Notes: generated by a model from the letters alone, not told the origin. 13,771 nucleotides of DNA from Sphingobium sp. (GCA_020051025.1 JAGVJS010000017.1:1-13771), one strand, 5' to 3'; counted from the first letter of the stretch, positions 1 through 6,866 are shown. Made by a program: numbers and translations.

Positions 1-25
1 CAACGCCAAGGATCACAATAGACAT
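1..25 (-). CDS. 5' end of an unidentified minus-strand gene (partial)
   Basis: On the minus strand an ATG at 25-23 opens a frame reading MSIVILGV before the window edge. It is preceded by a strong Shine-Dalgarno sequence, AAAGGAG (39-33), with a 7-nt spacer, which is why I call it a real start. Only eight codons are visible. The residues are hydrophobic, which would fit a membrane or exported protein or an N-terminal beta strand, but no family can be named. It lies downstream of the MarR gene in the same orientation, with about 330 nt between them, so a separate transcript is more likely than an operon. Confidence 0.55.
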
Positions 26-355
26 CGGTCCGCTCCTTTCCTCTTCAAGCACCAGCATCATATCCGATGCCGGGGAAAAGGGGCGGGCCATCCCATAAAT
101 CACGCTAGTGTGCACCAGATCGCAGAACCCCTCAAAAATAATCGGTTATCTGACCCCGTTCGGCCCGCATCACCTGCTTGGCCCGGCACCAGCAGCGCAA
201 TCTTCTCCTATTACGCATCTTCACGCGTATTGCTTTGATTCCCATCGCACATTCCGCGTTCGAGCGCGGAGACCTATGAACTAGTGATCAAGTCGTTTGA
301 GTATTCATACGATTTTGGTTCAGGCCTAAGCGTTGGCTGGCGCGAGCGGCCATTT
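26..355. other. Non-coding spacer between the marR-type gene and the partial minus-strand gene
   Basis: No convincing gene is seen here. The spacer holds the Shine-Dalgarno sequence of the minus-strand gene (33-39), a 10/12 palindrome ATAATCGGTTAT (138-149), and a 6-bp hairpin TCCGCG/CGCGGA (253-270, 6-nt loop) with no T-run on either side. A plus-strand frame starting at 284 runs on antisense to the MarR gene and is judged a shadow. No good sigma-70 promoter for the minus-strand gene could be picked out. Confidence 0.5.
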
Positions 356-826
356 TCACTTGATCGATCCTGCTCCGCCTTCGGTGATGCCGAGAACGAT
401 GCGGTCTATGCGGCGCAGCATATCAACGAACCCGTTGATTTCCTGCGGTTCGAAGCCGGCAAAAATCCGTCTTTCCAACTCCAGCGCCTTGGGGGCGATG
501 GCGGCGTAAAGCGACTGGCCCTTCGCGCTGAGGACCAGGAGATGGGATCGTCGATCCTCCGGATTGGGCCGGCGATTCAGCAGTTGCCGGTCGGTCAGCG
601 CGATCGCGGCGCGACTGACGGACACCTTGTCCATGCGCGTGCGCGTGCCGATTTCCTGTTGAGTGATGCCTTCTTCCGCCGCCGCCCAGGCGAGCACGCG
701 CCACTCAGTGATCGTGATGCCGAACAGGGCCTCATAGGTGTCGGCAATGCTGTGGCTGACCAGGTTGGATGTATAGGACAGCCGATAGGGAATGAAGGCG
801 TCGAGGCAAAGCGTTTTCTGGTCCAT
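356..826 (-). CDS. MarR-family transcriptional regulator, likely regulator of the homogentisate operon
   Basis: This encodes a 156-aa winged-helix protein of normal MarR length. Residues 40-83 form the helix-turn-helix: TQQEIG starts one helix, and MDKVSVSRAAIALTDRQLL (65-83) is the recognition helix. A canonical wing follows with NPEDRRSHLLVLSAKG (88-103). Terminal helices should form the dimer interface. I chose the ATG at 826 because it begins just before helix 1. In-frame ATGs at 841, 868 and 997 are possible, but the last would cross the divergent promoter and overlap hmgA. No clear SD precedes 826. The gene is divergent from hmgA across a 77-nt spacer with a strong palindrome, so local and autogenous regulation is likely. 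The ligand is unknown; homogentisate or a downstream intermediate is a guess from context. Confidence 0.88.
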   Translation of the reverse strand: MDQKTLCLDAFIPYRLSYTSNLVSHSIADTYEALFGITITEWRVLAWAAAEEGITQQEIGTRTRMDKVSVSRAAIALTDRQLLNRRPNPEDRRSHLLVLSAKGQSLYAAIAPKALELERRIFAGFEPQEINGFVDMLRRIDRIVLGITEGGAGSIK

Positions 827-841
827 GCAAGATAGTAGCAT

Positions 842-871
842 TTGACACCAGATGTGCAAATCAAGCATATG
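842..871 (+). promoter_or_regulatory. Candidate sigma-70-type promoter of the hmgA operon
   Basis: TTGACA (842-847) is a perfect -35 hexamer. CATATG (866-871), 18 nt downstream, is a poor -10 with only the central ATA matching. Transcription would start near 878, giving a leader of about 26 nt before the ATG at 904. The position between divergent genes and upstream of the operon supports the call; the weak -10 limits confidence. An imperfect inverted repeat, TTTGaCAC...GTGCAAA, covers 841-860. Confidence 0.45.
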
Positions 872-886
872 GTAACAATTGATACC
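871..886. promoter_or_regulatory. Candidate MarR operator (16-bp near-perfect palindrome)
   Basis: GGTAACAATTGATACC matches its own reverse complement at 14 of 16 positions, with one mismatched pair, and is centred on AATT. It lies directly after the presumed -10 box, over the predicted start site and before the hmgA SD, where a bound repressor would block transcription. Its size suits a MarR dimer (known of the family). Binding by the adjacent regulator is inferred. Confidence 0.6.
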
Positions 887-903
887 GGTATGTGGGAGCG
901 GAC

Positions 904-2253
904 ATGACCCTCGACGCGCAGGCAATCGCAGGGGAGAAGGCAGCGATGATGCTCGGCTTTGGCAATCATTTCGCGACGGAAGCCGTGGACGGGGCATTGC
1001 CGGTTGGGCGCAATTCGCCCCAGCATGTGCCCTATGGCCTTTATGCTGAACAGTTGTCGGGCACGGCTTTCACCGTGCCGCGCGCGGAAAGTCGCCGCAG
1101 CTGGCTTTATCGCCTCCGACCAACGGCCAATCATCCGGCCTATCGCCGCTATGAGACGACGTCGCAGTTGCGCACCGGCCCCTTTGCCGAAGTGCCGCCG
1201 ACCCCCAATCGCCTTCGCTGGGATCCGCTACCCGTTCCGGCCGATCCGACCGACTTCATCGATGGTCTGGTGACCTATTGCGGGGCCGGCGATCCGGCGG
1301 CGGCTACGGGGTTGGGGATTCATCTCTACGCCATCAACCGGTCGATGGGCCGTCGCGCCTTTTACAATGCCGATGGTGAAATGCTGCTGGTGCCCCAGCA
1401 GGGTGGGTTGCGGATCGTCACGGAAATGGGCATCCTGCCAGTGTCGCCTGGACAGATTGCGGTCATTCCGCGCGGCGTCCGGTTCCGGGTGGAATTGCTG
1501 GACAGCGTCGCGCGCGGCTATGTCTGCGAAAATTACGGGGCGCTGTTCCGCCTCCCTGATCTGGGCCCGATCGGCTCCAATGGCCTTGCCAACCCACGCG
1601 ATTTCGAAACGCCGGTCGCCTGGTTCGAGGATGAGGATGCACCGTTTGAGATCGTCCAGAAATATTGCGGCGGTCTCTGGACGACGACCCAGTCCCACTC
1701 GCCCTTCGATGTGGTCGCCTGGCACGGCAATCTGGCACCCTATCGCTACGATCTCGACCGGTTCAATACGATGAACACGGTCAGCTTCGACCATCCTGAT
1801 CCGTCGATCTTCACGGTGTTGACCTCGCCCACGGATATGTCGGGAACGGCCAATTGTGACTTCGTGATCTTCCCGCCACGCTGGATGGTGGCGGAAGATA
1901 CATTCCGCCCGCCCTGGTTTCACCGTAATGTCATGAGCGAATTTATGGGCCTGATCCATGGAGCCTATGACGCCAAGCAGGGCGGCTTTACGCCCGGCGG
2001 CGCCTCGCTGCACAATTGCATGGCGGGCCATGGCCCCGATCAGGCCAGCTATGAAGGGGCCGTACGCGCGGACCTCAAACCGCACAGGATCGAAAACATG
2101 ATGGCCTTCATGTTCGAAAGCCGCTTCATCTTTCATCCGACCCGCTTCGCGGTGGATACGCCGCTGTGCCAACTGGATTATGACGATTGCTGGACGGGTT
2201 TTCAAAAGGCCCAGTTGCCGCACATGACAGAAACAGAGGATGACCAGGCGTGA
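904..2253 (+). CDS. hmgA: Homogentisate 1,2-dioxygenase
   Basis: This cytosolic non-haem Fe(II) dioxygenase opens the ring of homogentisate, from tyrosine and phenylalanine, to give maleylacetoacetate. The protein is 449 aa, normal for the family. Landmarks include the N-terminal [10 protein letters not shown] and [15 protein letters not shown] segments, [15 protein letters not shown] with the probable acid/base His297, and the Fe ligands His340 and Glu346 in [14 protein letters not shown] and His376 in AGHGPD, matching human His335, Glu341 and His371. Start choice: ATG 904 has GGGAG (894-898) at a 5-nt spacing; a GTG at 892 is in frame but lies inside that leader. It is the first gene of the operon. 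Its stop overlaps the fahA start (GTGA). Confidence 0.97.
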   Translation: MTLDAQAIAGEKAAMMLGFGNHFATEAVDGALPVGRNSPQHVPYGLYAEQLSGTAFTVPRAESRRSWLYRLRPTANHPAYRRYETTSQLRTGPFAEVPPTPNRLRWDPLPVPADPTDFIDGLVTYCGAGDPAAATGLGIHLYAINRSMGRRAFYNADGEMLLVPQQGGLRIVTEMGILPVSPGQIAVIPRGVRFRVELLDSVARGYVCENYGALFRLPDLGPIGSNGLANPRDFETPVAWFEDEDAPFEIVQKYCGGLWTTTQSHSPFDVVAWHGNLAPYRYDLDRFNTMNTVSFDHPDPSIFTVLTSPTDMSGTANCDFVIFPPRWMVAEDTFRPPWFHRNVMSEFMGLIHGAYDAKQGGFTPGGASLHNCMAGHGPDQASYEGAVRADLKPHRIENMMAFMFESRFIFHPTRFAVDTPLCQLDYDDCWTGFQKAQLPHMTETEDDQA

Positions 2254-3551
2254 CCTTTCCGATGATCGATGAAACCCATGATCCCAAGCGCAGCAGTTGG
2301 GTGGAGGGCGCGGATGGTCATGCCGACTTTCCCATCCAGAATTTGCCCTATGGCATATTTGCGCCCGTCGATGGACGGCCACGCGCCGGCGTCGCAATTG
2401 GCGACCATATTCTGGACCTTGATGCCGTGGCGGAAGCGGGTCTGCTGGTTCCCTCTGCCGCAGCGGCGCTGGCGGAGCCACGGCTCAATGCACTGCTGGC
2501 GCTGCCGTCTGTGGAGCGGCGGGCGTTGCGACACGCGCTCAGTCGCTATTTGAGCGAGGAGGGCTATCGGGCGCGGCTGCAACCGCTGCTCCATCGCGCG
2601 GGGGATTGCGAGCTGCGCCTGCCTGCATCGATTGGCGACTATACCGATTTCTACGTCGGCATCCACCACGCCACCAATATCGGCAAATTGTTCCGTCCCG
2701 ACAATCCGTTGCTGCCCAATTATAAATATGTTCCGATCGGTTATCATGGCCGCGCCTCGTCGGTTCGCCCGTCGGGTGCTGCGGTGACGCGGCCCAGCGG
2801 GCAGCGCAAGGCGCCTGACAGCGACACGCCGATCTTCGGACCCAGCATCCGGCTGGATTATGAGCTGGAATTGGGGATCTGGATCTGCGGGGGCAATGCC
2901 CTGGGCGAACCGATCGCTATTGTCGACGCCGCCGATCATATCGCCGGCTTCTGCCTGCTGAACGACTGGTCGGCGCGCGATTTCCAGGCTTGGGAATATG
3001 TTCCGTTGGGGCCGTTTCTGGCAAAGAGTTTCCACTCGACCATTTCCCCCTGGATCGTCACCGCCGAAGCGATGGCGCCCTTTCGTCAGGCTCAGCCGCC
3101 CCGGCCTGATGGTGATCCGCTGCCGCTACCGCATTTGTGGGACGAAGCGGATCAGGCGCGTGGCGCGCTGGCGGTCGAGCTGGAAGTCTTCCTGTCGAGC
3201 GCCCGGATGCGCCAGCAGGGTGAAGCGCCGCTGCGCCTGTCCATCGGGGATGCAAGCAGCATGTATTGGACCCCGCAACAGATCGTCACCCATCATGCGT
3301 CGAATGGTTGCAACCTCAATTCCGGCGACCTTCTGGGCACCGGTACTCTGTCCATGCCGACGCCCGATGGCTTCGGCAGCCTGGTGGAACTCACGCAGGG
3401 CGGGAAGGTGTCGATTGTCCTGCCGAACGGCGAGGAGCGGCTTTTTCTGGAAGATGGCGACGAACTGACGCTCAAGGCGACGGCGCGAGCGGACGGCTAT
3501 GTCCCGTTCGGTTTCGGCGAATGCCGGGCGATCGTGGTGCCGGCGCGATGA
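2250..3551 (+). CDS. fahA: Fumarylacetoacetase
   Basis: This hydrolyses fumarylacetoacetate to fumarate and acetoacetate, the last step of tyrosine breakdown. At 433 aa it is close to family length. Residues aligning with mouse FAH are present: Asp133 and His140 in [16 protein letters not shown] (mouse Asp126 and His133), the metal ligands Glu205 and Glu207 in YELELG, Asp239 in NDWSARD, Lys259 in FLAKSF, and Glu380 in GSLVEL (mouse Glu364). The N-terminal SH3-like domain (about 1-125) precedes the catalytic beta-roll fold. The GTG start at 2250 overlaps the hmgA stop by 4 nt and has GAGG (2236-2239) upstream. An ATG at 2262 is an alternative that shortens the protein by four residues. Confidence 0.96.
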   Translation: MTFPMIDETHDPKRSSWVEGADGHADFPIQNLPYGIFAPVDGRPRAGVAIGDHILDLDAVAEAGLLVPSAAAALAEPRLNALLALPSVERRALRHALSRYLSEEGYRARLQPLLHRAGDCELRLPASIGDYTDFYVGIHHATNIGKLFRPDNPLLPNYKYVPIGYHGRASSVRPSGAAVTRPSGQRKAPDSDTPIFGPSIRLDYELELGIWICGGNALGEPIAIVDAADHIAGFCLLNDWSARDFQAWEYVPLGPFLAKSFHSTISPWIVTAEAMAPFRQAQPPRPDGDPLPLPHLWDEADQARGALAVELEVFLSSARMRQQGEAPLRLSIGDASSMYWTPQQIVTHHASNGCNLNSGDLLGTGTLSMPTPDGFGSLVELTQGGKVSIVLPNGEERLFLEDGDELTLKATARADGYVPFGFGECRAIVVPAR

Positions 3552-4189
3552 GCGAGCTGACGCTGCATGGCTACTGGCGGTCGGGCGCGGCGTATCGTGT
3601 CCGCATCGCGCTCGCGCTCAAGGGCATCGCCTATGCACAGGTGACGCATGACTTGCGCACAGGCGCCCAGAAATCGGGTGATTTCCGAGCGATCGCGCCG
3701 CAGGGGCTAGTCCCGGCTCTGAGCCATGACGGGCGTATTTTCACGCAAAGCCCCGCGATCCTGGAATGGATCGAGGAACGCTGGCCGACTCCGCCGCTTC
3801 TGCCCGCCGGGGTCGATGATCGGGCGATCGTGCGGGCGATGGCGGCACTGATCGGCTGCGACATTCATCCATTGAACAATCTGCGCGTGTTGCAGGCGAT
3901 CAAGGGCGATCTGGGCGCCGATGCCGATCAGGTCAGCGGCTGGATCGGCCGATGGATCGGCGATGGCTTCGCCGCTCTGGAGCGCCAGGTCACGCTTCAT
4001 GGCAGGGGCTTCTGCCATGGGGAGGCGCCCGGGCTTGCCGACTGCTATCTGATTCCGCAGCTATATTCGGCGGAACGTTTCGGCGTCGATCTGGCCCCTT
4101 ATCCGGCGCTGCGGGCGGTGGGTGATCGCGCGGGGTCGCTTCCCAGCTTTCAGCAGGCCCATCCATCCGCCCAACCGGATGCGCCGTGA
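3548..4189 (+). CDS. maiA: Maleylacetoacetate isomerase (zeta-class GST)
   Basis: This glutathione-dependent cytosolic enzyme converts maleylacetoacetate to fumarylacetoacetate, linking the two flanking pathway steps. The 213-aa protein has a thioredoxin-like N-terminal domain with the zeta motif YWRSGAAYRVRIALALKG (9-26), the cis-proline segment PQGLVPAL (51-58), the glutathione-contacting Gln67-Ser68 in QSPAILEWIEE, and the family hallmark HPLNNLRVL (107-115) in the helical domain. The usual Ser-Ser pair of the active-site loop reads Ser12-Gly13 here; the first, catalytic serine is kept. ATG 3548 overlaps the fahA stop (ATGA), so translation is probably coupled. Confidence 0.95.
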   Translation: MSELTLHGYWRSGAAYRVRIALALKGIAYAQVTHDLRTGAQKSGDFRAIAPQGLVPALSHDGRIFTQSPAILEWIEERWPTPPLLPAGVDDRAIVRAMAALIGCDIHPLNNLRVLQAIKGDLGADADQVSGWIGRWIGDGFAALERQVTLHGRGFCHGEAPGLADCYLIPQLYSAERFGVDLAPYPALRAVGDRAGSLPSFQQAHPSAQPDAP

Positions 4190-4578
4190 ACGATCTTCAC
4201 TCCGATGAGCGTGTGTTCGCCACCCCGGACGGGGTGCGTCTCGCGCGAATGGATGATGTTGAGGACAATAAGGCAAGGGGGTTCGTTCTCCAGATGCGGG
4301 CGGGCCGGTTCCATGGCTTCGTTGTTCGGCGTGGGAACCGCGTCCATGGCTATGTCGACCGCTGCCCGCATATGGGGCTGCCGCTAGCGCAGAAGCTTGA
4401 CGATTATCTCGTCCCCGGCGGCGCTCATATCGCGTGCAGTTGGCACGCCGCCCTCTTCCGGGTCGAGGATGGGCAATGCGTTGGTGGCCCCTGCAACGGG
4501 CAGCGGCTCACATCCTGGCCCGTGCATGTCGATGCCGGCATGATCGTGACCGGCCTTGGCGACGGGGCGCCCGGATAG
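4186..4578 (+). CDS. Small Rieske [2Fe-2S] ferredoxin-like protein, fourth gene of the homogentisate operon
   Basis: The 130-aa protein has both Rieske cluster motifs: Cys60-Pro-His62 in DRCPHMGLPL and Cys84-x2-His87 in CSWHAALF. This gives two Cys and two His ligands separated by 21 residues. The rest is a compact beta domain. There is no signal peptide, membrane helix or catalytic oxygenase domain, so it is probably a soluble electron carrier. The GTG start at 4186 overlaps the maiA stop (GTGA), placing it firmly in the operon. The canonical pathway needs no ferredoxin. Possible roles, all inferred, are keeping the HmgA iron reduced, serving an oxygenase encoded elsewhere, or redox sensing. 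Confidence 0.9.
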   Translation: MNDLHSDERVFATPDGVRLARMDDVEDNKARGFVLQMRAGRFHGFVVRRGNRVHGYVDRCPHMGLPLAQKLDDYLVPGGAHIACSWHAALFRVEDGQCVGGPCNGQRLTSWPVHVDAGMIVTGLGDGAPG

Positions 4579-4614
4579 CAGCCTTTCCCAAGCGGTAGAC
4601 ATCCTGCCGTTCGA

Positions 4615-4649
4615 CCATCACCCCACCGGTGATGCCGGCGGGGTGATGG
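4615..4649 (+). terminator. Strong hairpin after the homogentisate operon, with an alternative fold
   Basis: CCATCACCCC (4615-4624) pairs with GGGGTGATGG (4640-4649) over 10 bp. An inner CCGG/CCGG stem (4626-4629 with 4635-4638) and a 5-nt loop continue it after one mismatch. The same left arm can instead pair CATCACC (4616-4622) with GGTGATG (4628-4634). It starts 37 nt after the Rieske stop, so transcript termination or 3'-end protection is plausible. There is no T-run, so it is not a classic intrinsic terminator. Confidence 0.45.
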
Positions 4650-4820
4650 CGCCTACGCTCCCAGCGCGCTTGCCAGCGCCAATCCGCCGCTGGCCCCGCC
4701 ATCCTTGCACCCATGCTCGTCCTCTATTTCAACTGACAGATATCGAAGGCGTCAATATCCCATGATCCGGATTTTCCCGGCCATGGCGCAAATGAAACTG
4801 TAGTTGTGCGTTCCCGCCAC

Positions 4821-4855
4821 TATATGATGGGCAGGAATTATTATATAATCATATA
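4821..4855. repeat. AT-rich inverted repeat with nested palindrome
   Basis: TATATGAT (4821-4828) and ATCATATA (4848-4855) are exact inverted copies 19 nt apart. A perfect palindrome, ATTATATAAT (4840-4849), sits inside and contains a TATAAT hexamer. In such G+C-rich DNA this is a likely promoter or regulator-binding region for the gene at 5051. Confidence 0.45.
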
Positions 4856-4949
4856 ACAACAGGCGGCGGGGTGCCCTTTCCTTTCTACAGTCGGGCCGAG
4901 CCATTTTGACGGGGGTATATCATCCGATGGAGTATTTCGTTTGAGAGTC

Positions 4950-5054
4950 ATGAAAGCGAATAATCTGTCGGGGGCCGGATGCAGGTTGGTGCAGCGACAA
5001 GATATTCCGTCTGCGAACCGATGCTCGAACGCGATTTTGGACGGAGTATTATGA
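4950..5054 (+). CDS. Possible 34-codon leader ORF, tentative
   Basis: An ATG at 4950 opens a 34-aa frame (MKANNLSGAG start, ILDGVL end) whose TGA overlaps the ATG at 5051 as ATGA, the junction style used by several neighbouring gene pairs. GAGAG (4943-4947) lies only 2 nt before the ATG, so ribosome binding looks weak. The peptide has two cysteines and no recognisable domain. The overlap could be chance. If translated, it could couple ribosomes onto the next gene. Confidence 0.2.
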   Translation: MKANNLSGAGCRLVQRQDIPSANRCSNAILDGVL

Positions 5055-5956
5055 GAGGATATCTTTCGACCCTCGTAATTCCATGGCTTTTGGGTGTGTC
5101 GGCCGCCGACGCCCAAGCGCGGTCATCGCAATGGTGGTATGTCGGCCAAGGCGCAGATCGCGTCCTTTTCGTCGATGAAAAGTCGATAGAGCGGAACGGC
5201 GACATTGTTCGCTATTCCGCCAGTCAAATATTCCGGCCCGGCACTGAGATGGTGACGCAGCGCGCTTTCATGAAAGCAGATTGTATCGGGCGAACTCAAC
5301 AGTGGGTTCTAGTTATGCGCTATGGCGAGGATGAACAGTCGCTCGACCAGACGGCGGCAGGATATGACGAAATTCAGCCGGTCGAGACGGGGACCGTGGG
5401 CGAAGCCGAGTTGAATTTCGTCTGTGCGATGGACAGAAGCGCGGGCGATGCCTTCCCGATCGCAATCGACGACCGGACGTTGGCATGGGCGCTGATCGCC
5501 AATGCGGATCCCGCCATCAGGGCATCGGACATCCATGCGCGGTTGAAGGCCGATCCTGCAACGCCTGTCATCCGATCAACGGCCCCCTCGCCAGCGACCT
5601 TTGGTACGGAGCAACTGGTAGAAAGGGGGCAACCGATCGTGCCACCCCGCGACTACGCCAGGAGCCTCGAACCGCCGCTGCCTGAGGATTATGACGCGGA
5701 TGAGATTGGGCGGATCTATGATGTGGTCTATCTTGGTGTGGATAAGGACGAGATCATGTTCGAACGCCGCGGCTATGCGATAGATGATCTGGCTCGGCCG
5801 GGCAGCGGCCAGACGGTCGGGACGCCTATCCAGGCGCAACGGGAGCAGATCGGTGATCTATCGATTACAATCCTGGACGCCACGCCGCACAGTCTGCGCT
5901 ATCGCGTCGAACGAAAGGCGGAGGATGACGCGATTTTACCGAGCATGGAGCAATGA
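5051..5956 (+). CDS. Exported protein of unknown function, N-terminal part resembling surface-adhesin E-like domains
   Basis: The 301-aa product begins with a good Sec signal peptide: MRGYLSTLVIPWLLGVSAADAQA, predicted cut after AQA at residue 23. Residues 28-127 (WWYVG, VLFVDEKSIERNGDIVRY, a Cys78/Cys125 pair, VGEAELNFVC) resemble the Trp/'D-x-x-S-I' pattern of the surface-adhesin E-like family. This is a by-eye match and weak. The C-terminal half (about 170-301) is proline-rich, then acidic and beta-rich, and is unrecognised. I chose ATG 5051 over 4979 because it starts the signal peptide and has GGAG (5043-5046) before it. The stop overlaps the next start (ATGA), so it is likely co-expressed with the Sel1 protein in the periplasm or on the surface. 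Confidence 0.75.
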   Translation: MRGYLSTLVIPWLLGVSAADAQARSSQWWYVGQGADRVLFVDEKSIERNGDIVRYSASQIFRPGTEMVTQRAFMKADCIGRTQQWVLVMRYGEDEQSLDQTAAGYDEIQPVETGTVGEAELNFVCAMDRSAGDAFPIAIDDRTLAWALIANADPAIRASDIHARLKADPATPVIRSTAPSPATFGTEQLVERGQPIVPPRDYARSLEPPLPEDYDADEIGRIYDVVYLGVDKDEIMFERRGYAIDDLARPGSGQTVGTPIQAQREQIGDLSITILDATPHSLRYRVERKAEDDAILPSMEQ

Positions 5957-6846
5957 TCCTTGCCCTGATGCTGTTGCTTGGCGCGCAGGAAGCGCAGGAG
6001 GACGTGTCCGAGCGGATAGCGATGGTCTGTTCCATCACCGATGGTCGAGGGTGCGAGGATGCGGGGCTTGCCTATGCTGAAGGCCGTAATGCGCCAGAAG
6101 ACTGGGTGCGGGCGGCTGCCTATTATGGCGTGGGTTGCAAAGCTGGGAATGCCGCAAGTTGCATCAGGCTTGGCCTGGCCTATGACAAGGGGCACGGGGT
6201 TGAGAAGAATGCGGCCTATGCGTCTTTTTATTTCCATAAGGCCTGCGACCTCGATAGTGCGTCCGGCTGCTCCAACATCGGCCTGTCATACGCTTTGGGG
6301 AAGGGCGTGGTGAAGGATGAGAATCGTGCGGCGCGCTATTTCAAGCGGTCTTGCGATGCCGGCAGTCACGACGGCTGCGCCAATCTGGCCACCGCCTATG
6401 TTAAAGGCATCGGTGTGCATCGGGATCGAGGACGGGCTGTGCCACTCTATCAGGATTCCTGTGCGCAGGGAGATAGCAATGCGTGTTTCAATCTTGGCGT
6501 ACTTTATGAAAAAGGGTGGAGTGTCGCACGCAATTTGAAAGATGCGACCCGTTTTTACAGTAGCGCCTGCGACAGCGGCGAGGGGGCGGGCTGCGGCAAT
6601 TTGGGCCTTCTGCACGACAGCGGCAAAGCGGGGGTACGTGACAGCAGGCAGGCGGTGCTGCTTTACCGACGGGGATGCACATTGTCCCACGCGGAAAGCT
6701 GCGTTAGTCTAGGCAAGGCTTATCTGCGCGGGCGTGGCATTAAGGAGGACCAAGCGGCCGGCCTGCGGTTCATCCACAGAGCAGTGGAGATCGACCCTGG
6801 TTTCAAGCCGGCCTTGCGTATCTTGGCGCGATATCGCTATCGATGA
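5953..6846 (+). CDS. Secreted cysteine-rich Sel1-repeat protein (Hcp-like)
   Basis: The 297-aa protein has a short hydrophobic N-terminus (MILALMLLLGAQEA), probably a signal peptide, followed by about seven Sel1-type helical repeats. Repeats carry motifs such as GLAYDKGHGVEKN, GLSYALGKGVVKDE and GVLYEKGWSVARN. Each holds a Cys-x7-Cys pair: 26/34, 62/70, 98/106, 134/142, 170/178, 206/214 and 242/250, exactly 36 residues apart. These are all 14 cysteines. The pattern matches the Helicobacter cysteine-rich proteins, where such pairs form disulfides linking the two helices of a repeat (family knowledge). It should therefore fold in an oxidising compartment as a protein-binding superhelix. GGAG (5947-5950) sits only 2 nt before the ATG, so coupled re-initiation from the preceding gene is likely. 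Confidence 0.9.
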   Translation: MILALMLLLGAQEAQEDVSERIAMVCSITDGRGCEDAGLAYAEGRNAPEDWVRAAAYYGVGCKAGNAASCIRLGLAYDKGHGVEKNAAYASFYFHKACDLDSASGCSNIGLSYALGKGVVKDENRAARYFKRSCDAGSHDGCANLATAYVKGIGVHRDRGRAVPLYQDSCAQGDSNACFNLGVLYEKGWSVARNLKDATRFYSSACDSGEGAGCGNLGLLHDSGKAGVRDSRQAVLLYRRGCTLSHAESCVSLGKAYLRGRGIKEDQAAGLRFIHRAVEIDPGFKPALRILARYRYR

Positions 6847-6851
6847 TGACG

Positions 6852-6866
6852 GCTGCTCTCGGCAGC
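6852..6866 (+). terminator. Weak hairpin just after the Sel1 gene
   Basis: GCTGC (6852-6856) and GCAGC (6862-6866) form a 5-bp stem with a 5-nt loop, 5 nt after the stop codon. It is followed by TATTCG, not a T-run. This could be a weak terminator or simply chance. Confidence 0.2.

Larger units (their letters stand above)
4579..5050. other. Intergenic region before the exported-protein pair
   Basis: Beyond the hairpin at 4615-4649, this stretch has a second inverted repeat, GCCAGCG (4672-4678) with CGCTGGC (4688-4694). It also has an AT-rich island at 4819-4857 and a 34-codon frame at 4950-5054. TATAAT occurs at 4844-4849 inside the AT island, but no good -35 box lies 16-19 nt upstream, so the promoter of the downstream genes is only tentatively placed here. 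No other gene is supported. Confidence 0.45.

Noticed and set aside
253..270. Intrinsic terminator for the MarR gene
   Set aside because: The TCCGCG/CGCGGA hairpin has no T-run on either strand and lies 86 nt past the stop codon, so it is not convincing.
284..835. 183-aa plus-strand open frame
   Set aside because: It lies antisense to the MarR gene, whose translation has a clear winged-helix motif; the plus-strand translation shows no family features.
892..903. GTG at 892 as hmgA start
   Set aside because: It lies just upstream of the SD GGGAG (894-898), which serves the ATG at 904 at good spacing. It would add only four residues with no family support.
1228..2481. 417-aa minus-strand frame across hmgA and fahA
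   Set aside because: Antisense shadow of two clearly identified enzymes; its composition is rich in Arg, His and Ala, as expected from reverse reading of G+C-rich genes.
3266..4189. 307-aa frame that would extend maiA upstream
   Set aside because: The extra N-terminus overlaps fahA out of frame. MaiA begins naturally at 3548 with [13 protein letters not shown] at the expected family position.
4585..4625. tRNA-like stretch (GCGGTAGAC followed by GTTCGA)
   Set aside because: The D-loop-like and T-loop-like strings are too close together, and no acceptor or anticodon stem can be drawn.
4979..5050. ATG at 4979 as start of the exported protein
   Set aside because: It would put 24 polar residues before the signal peptide; ATG 5051 has GGAG upstream and begins the signal directly.
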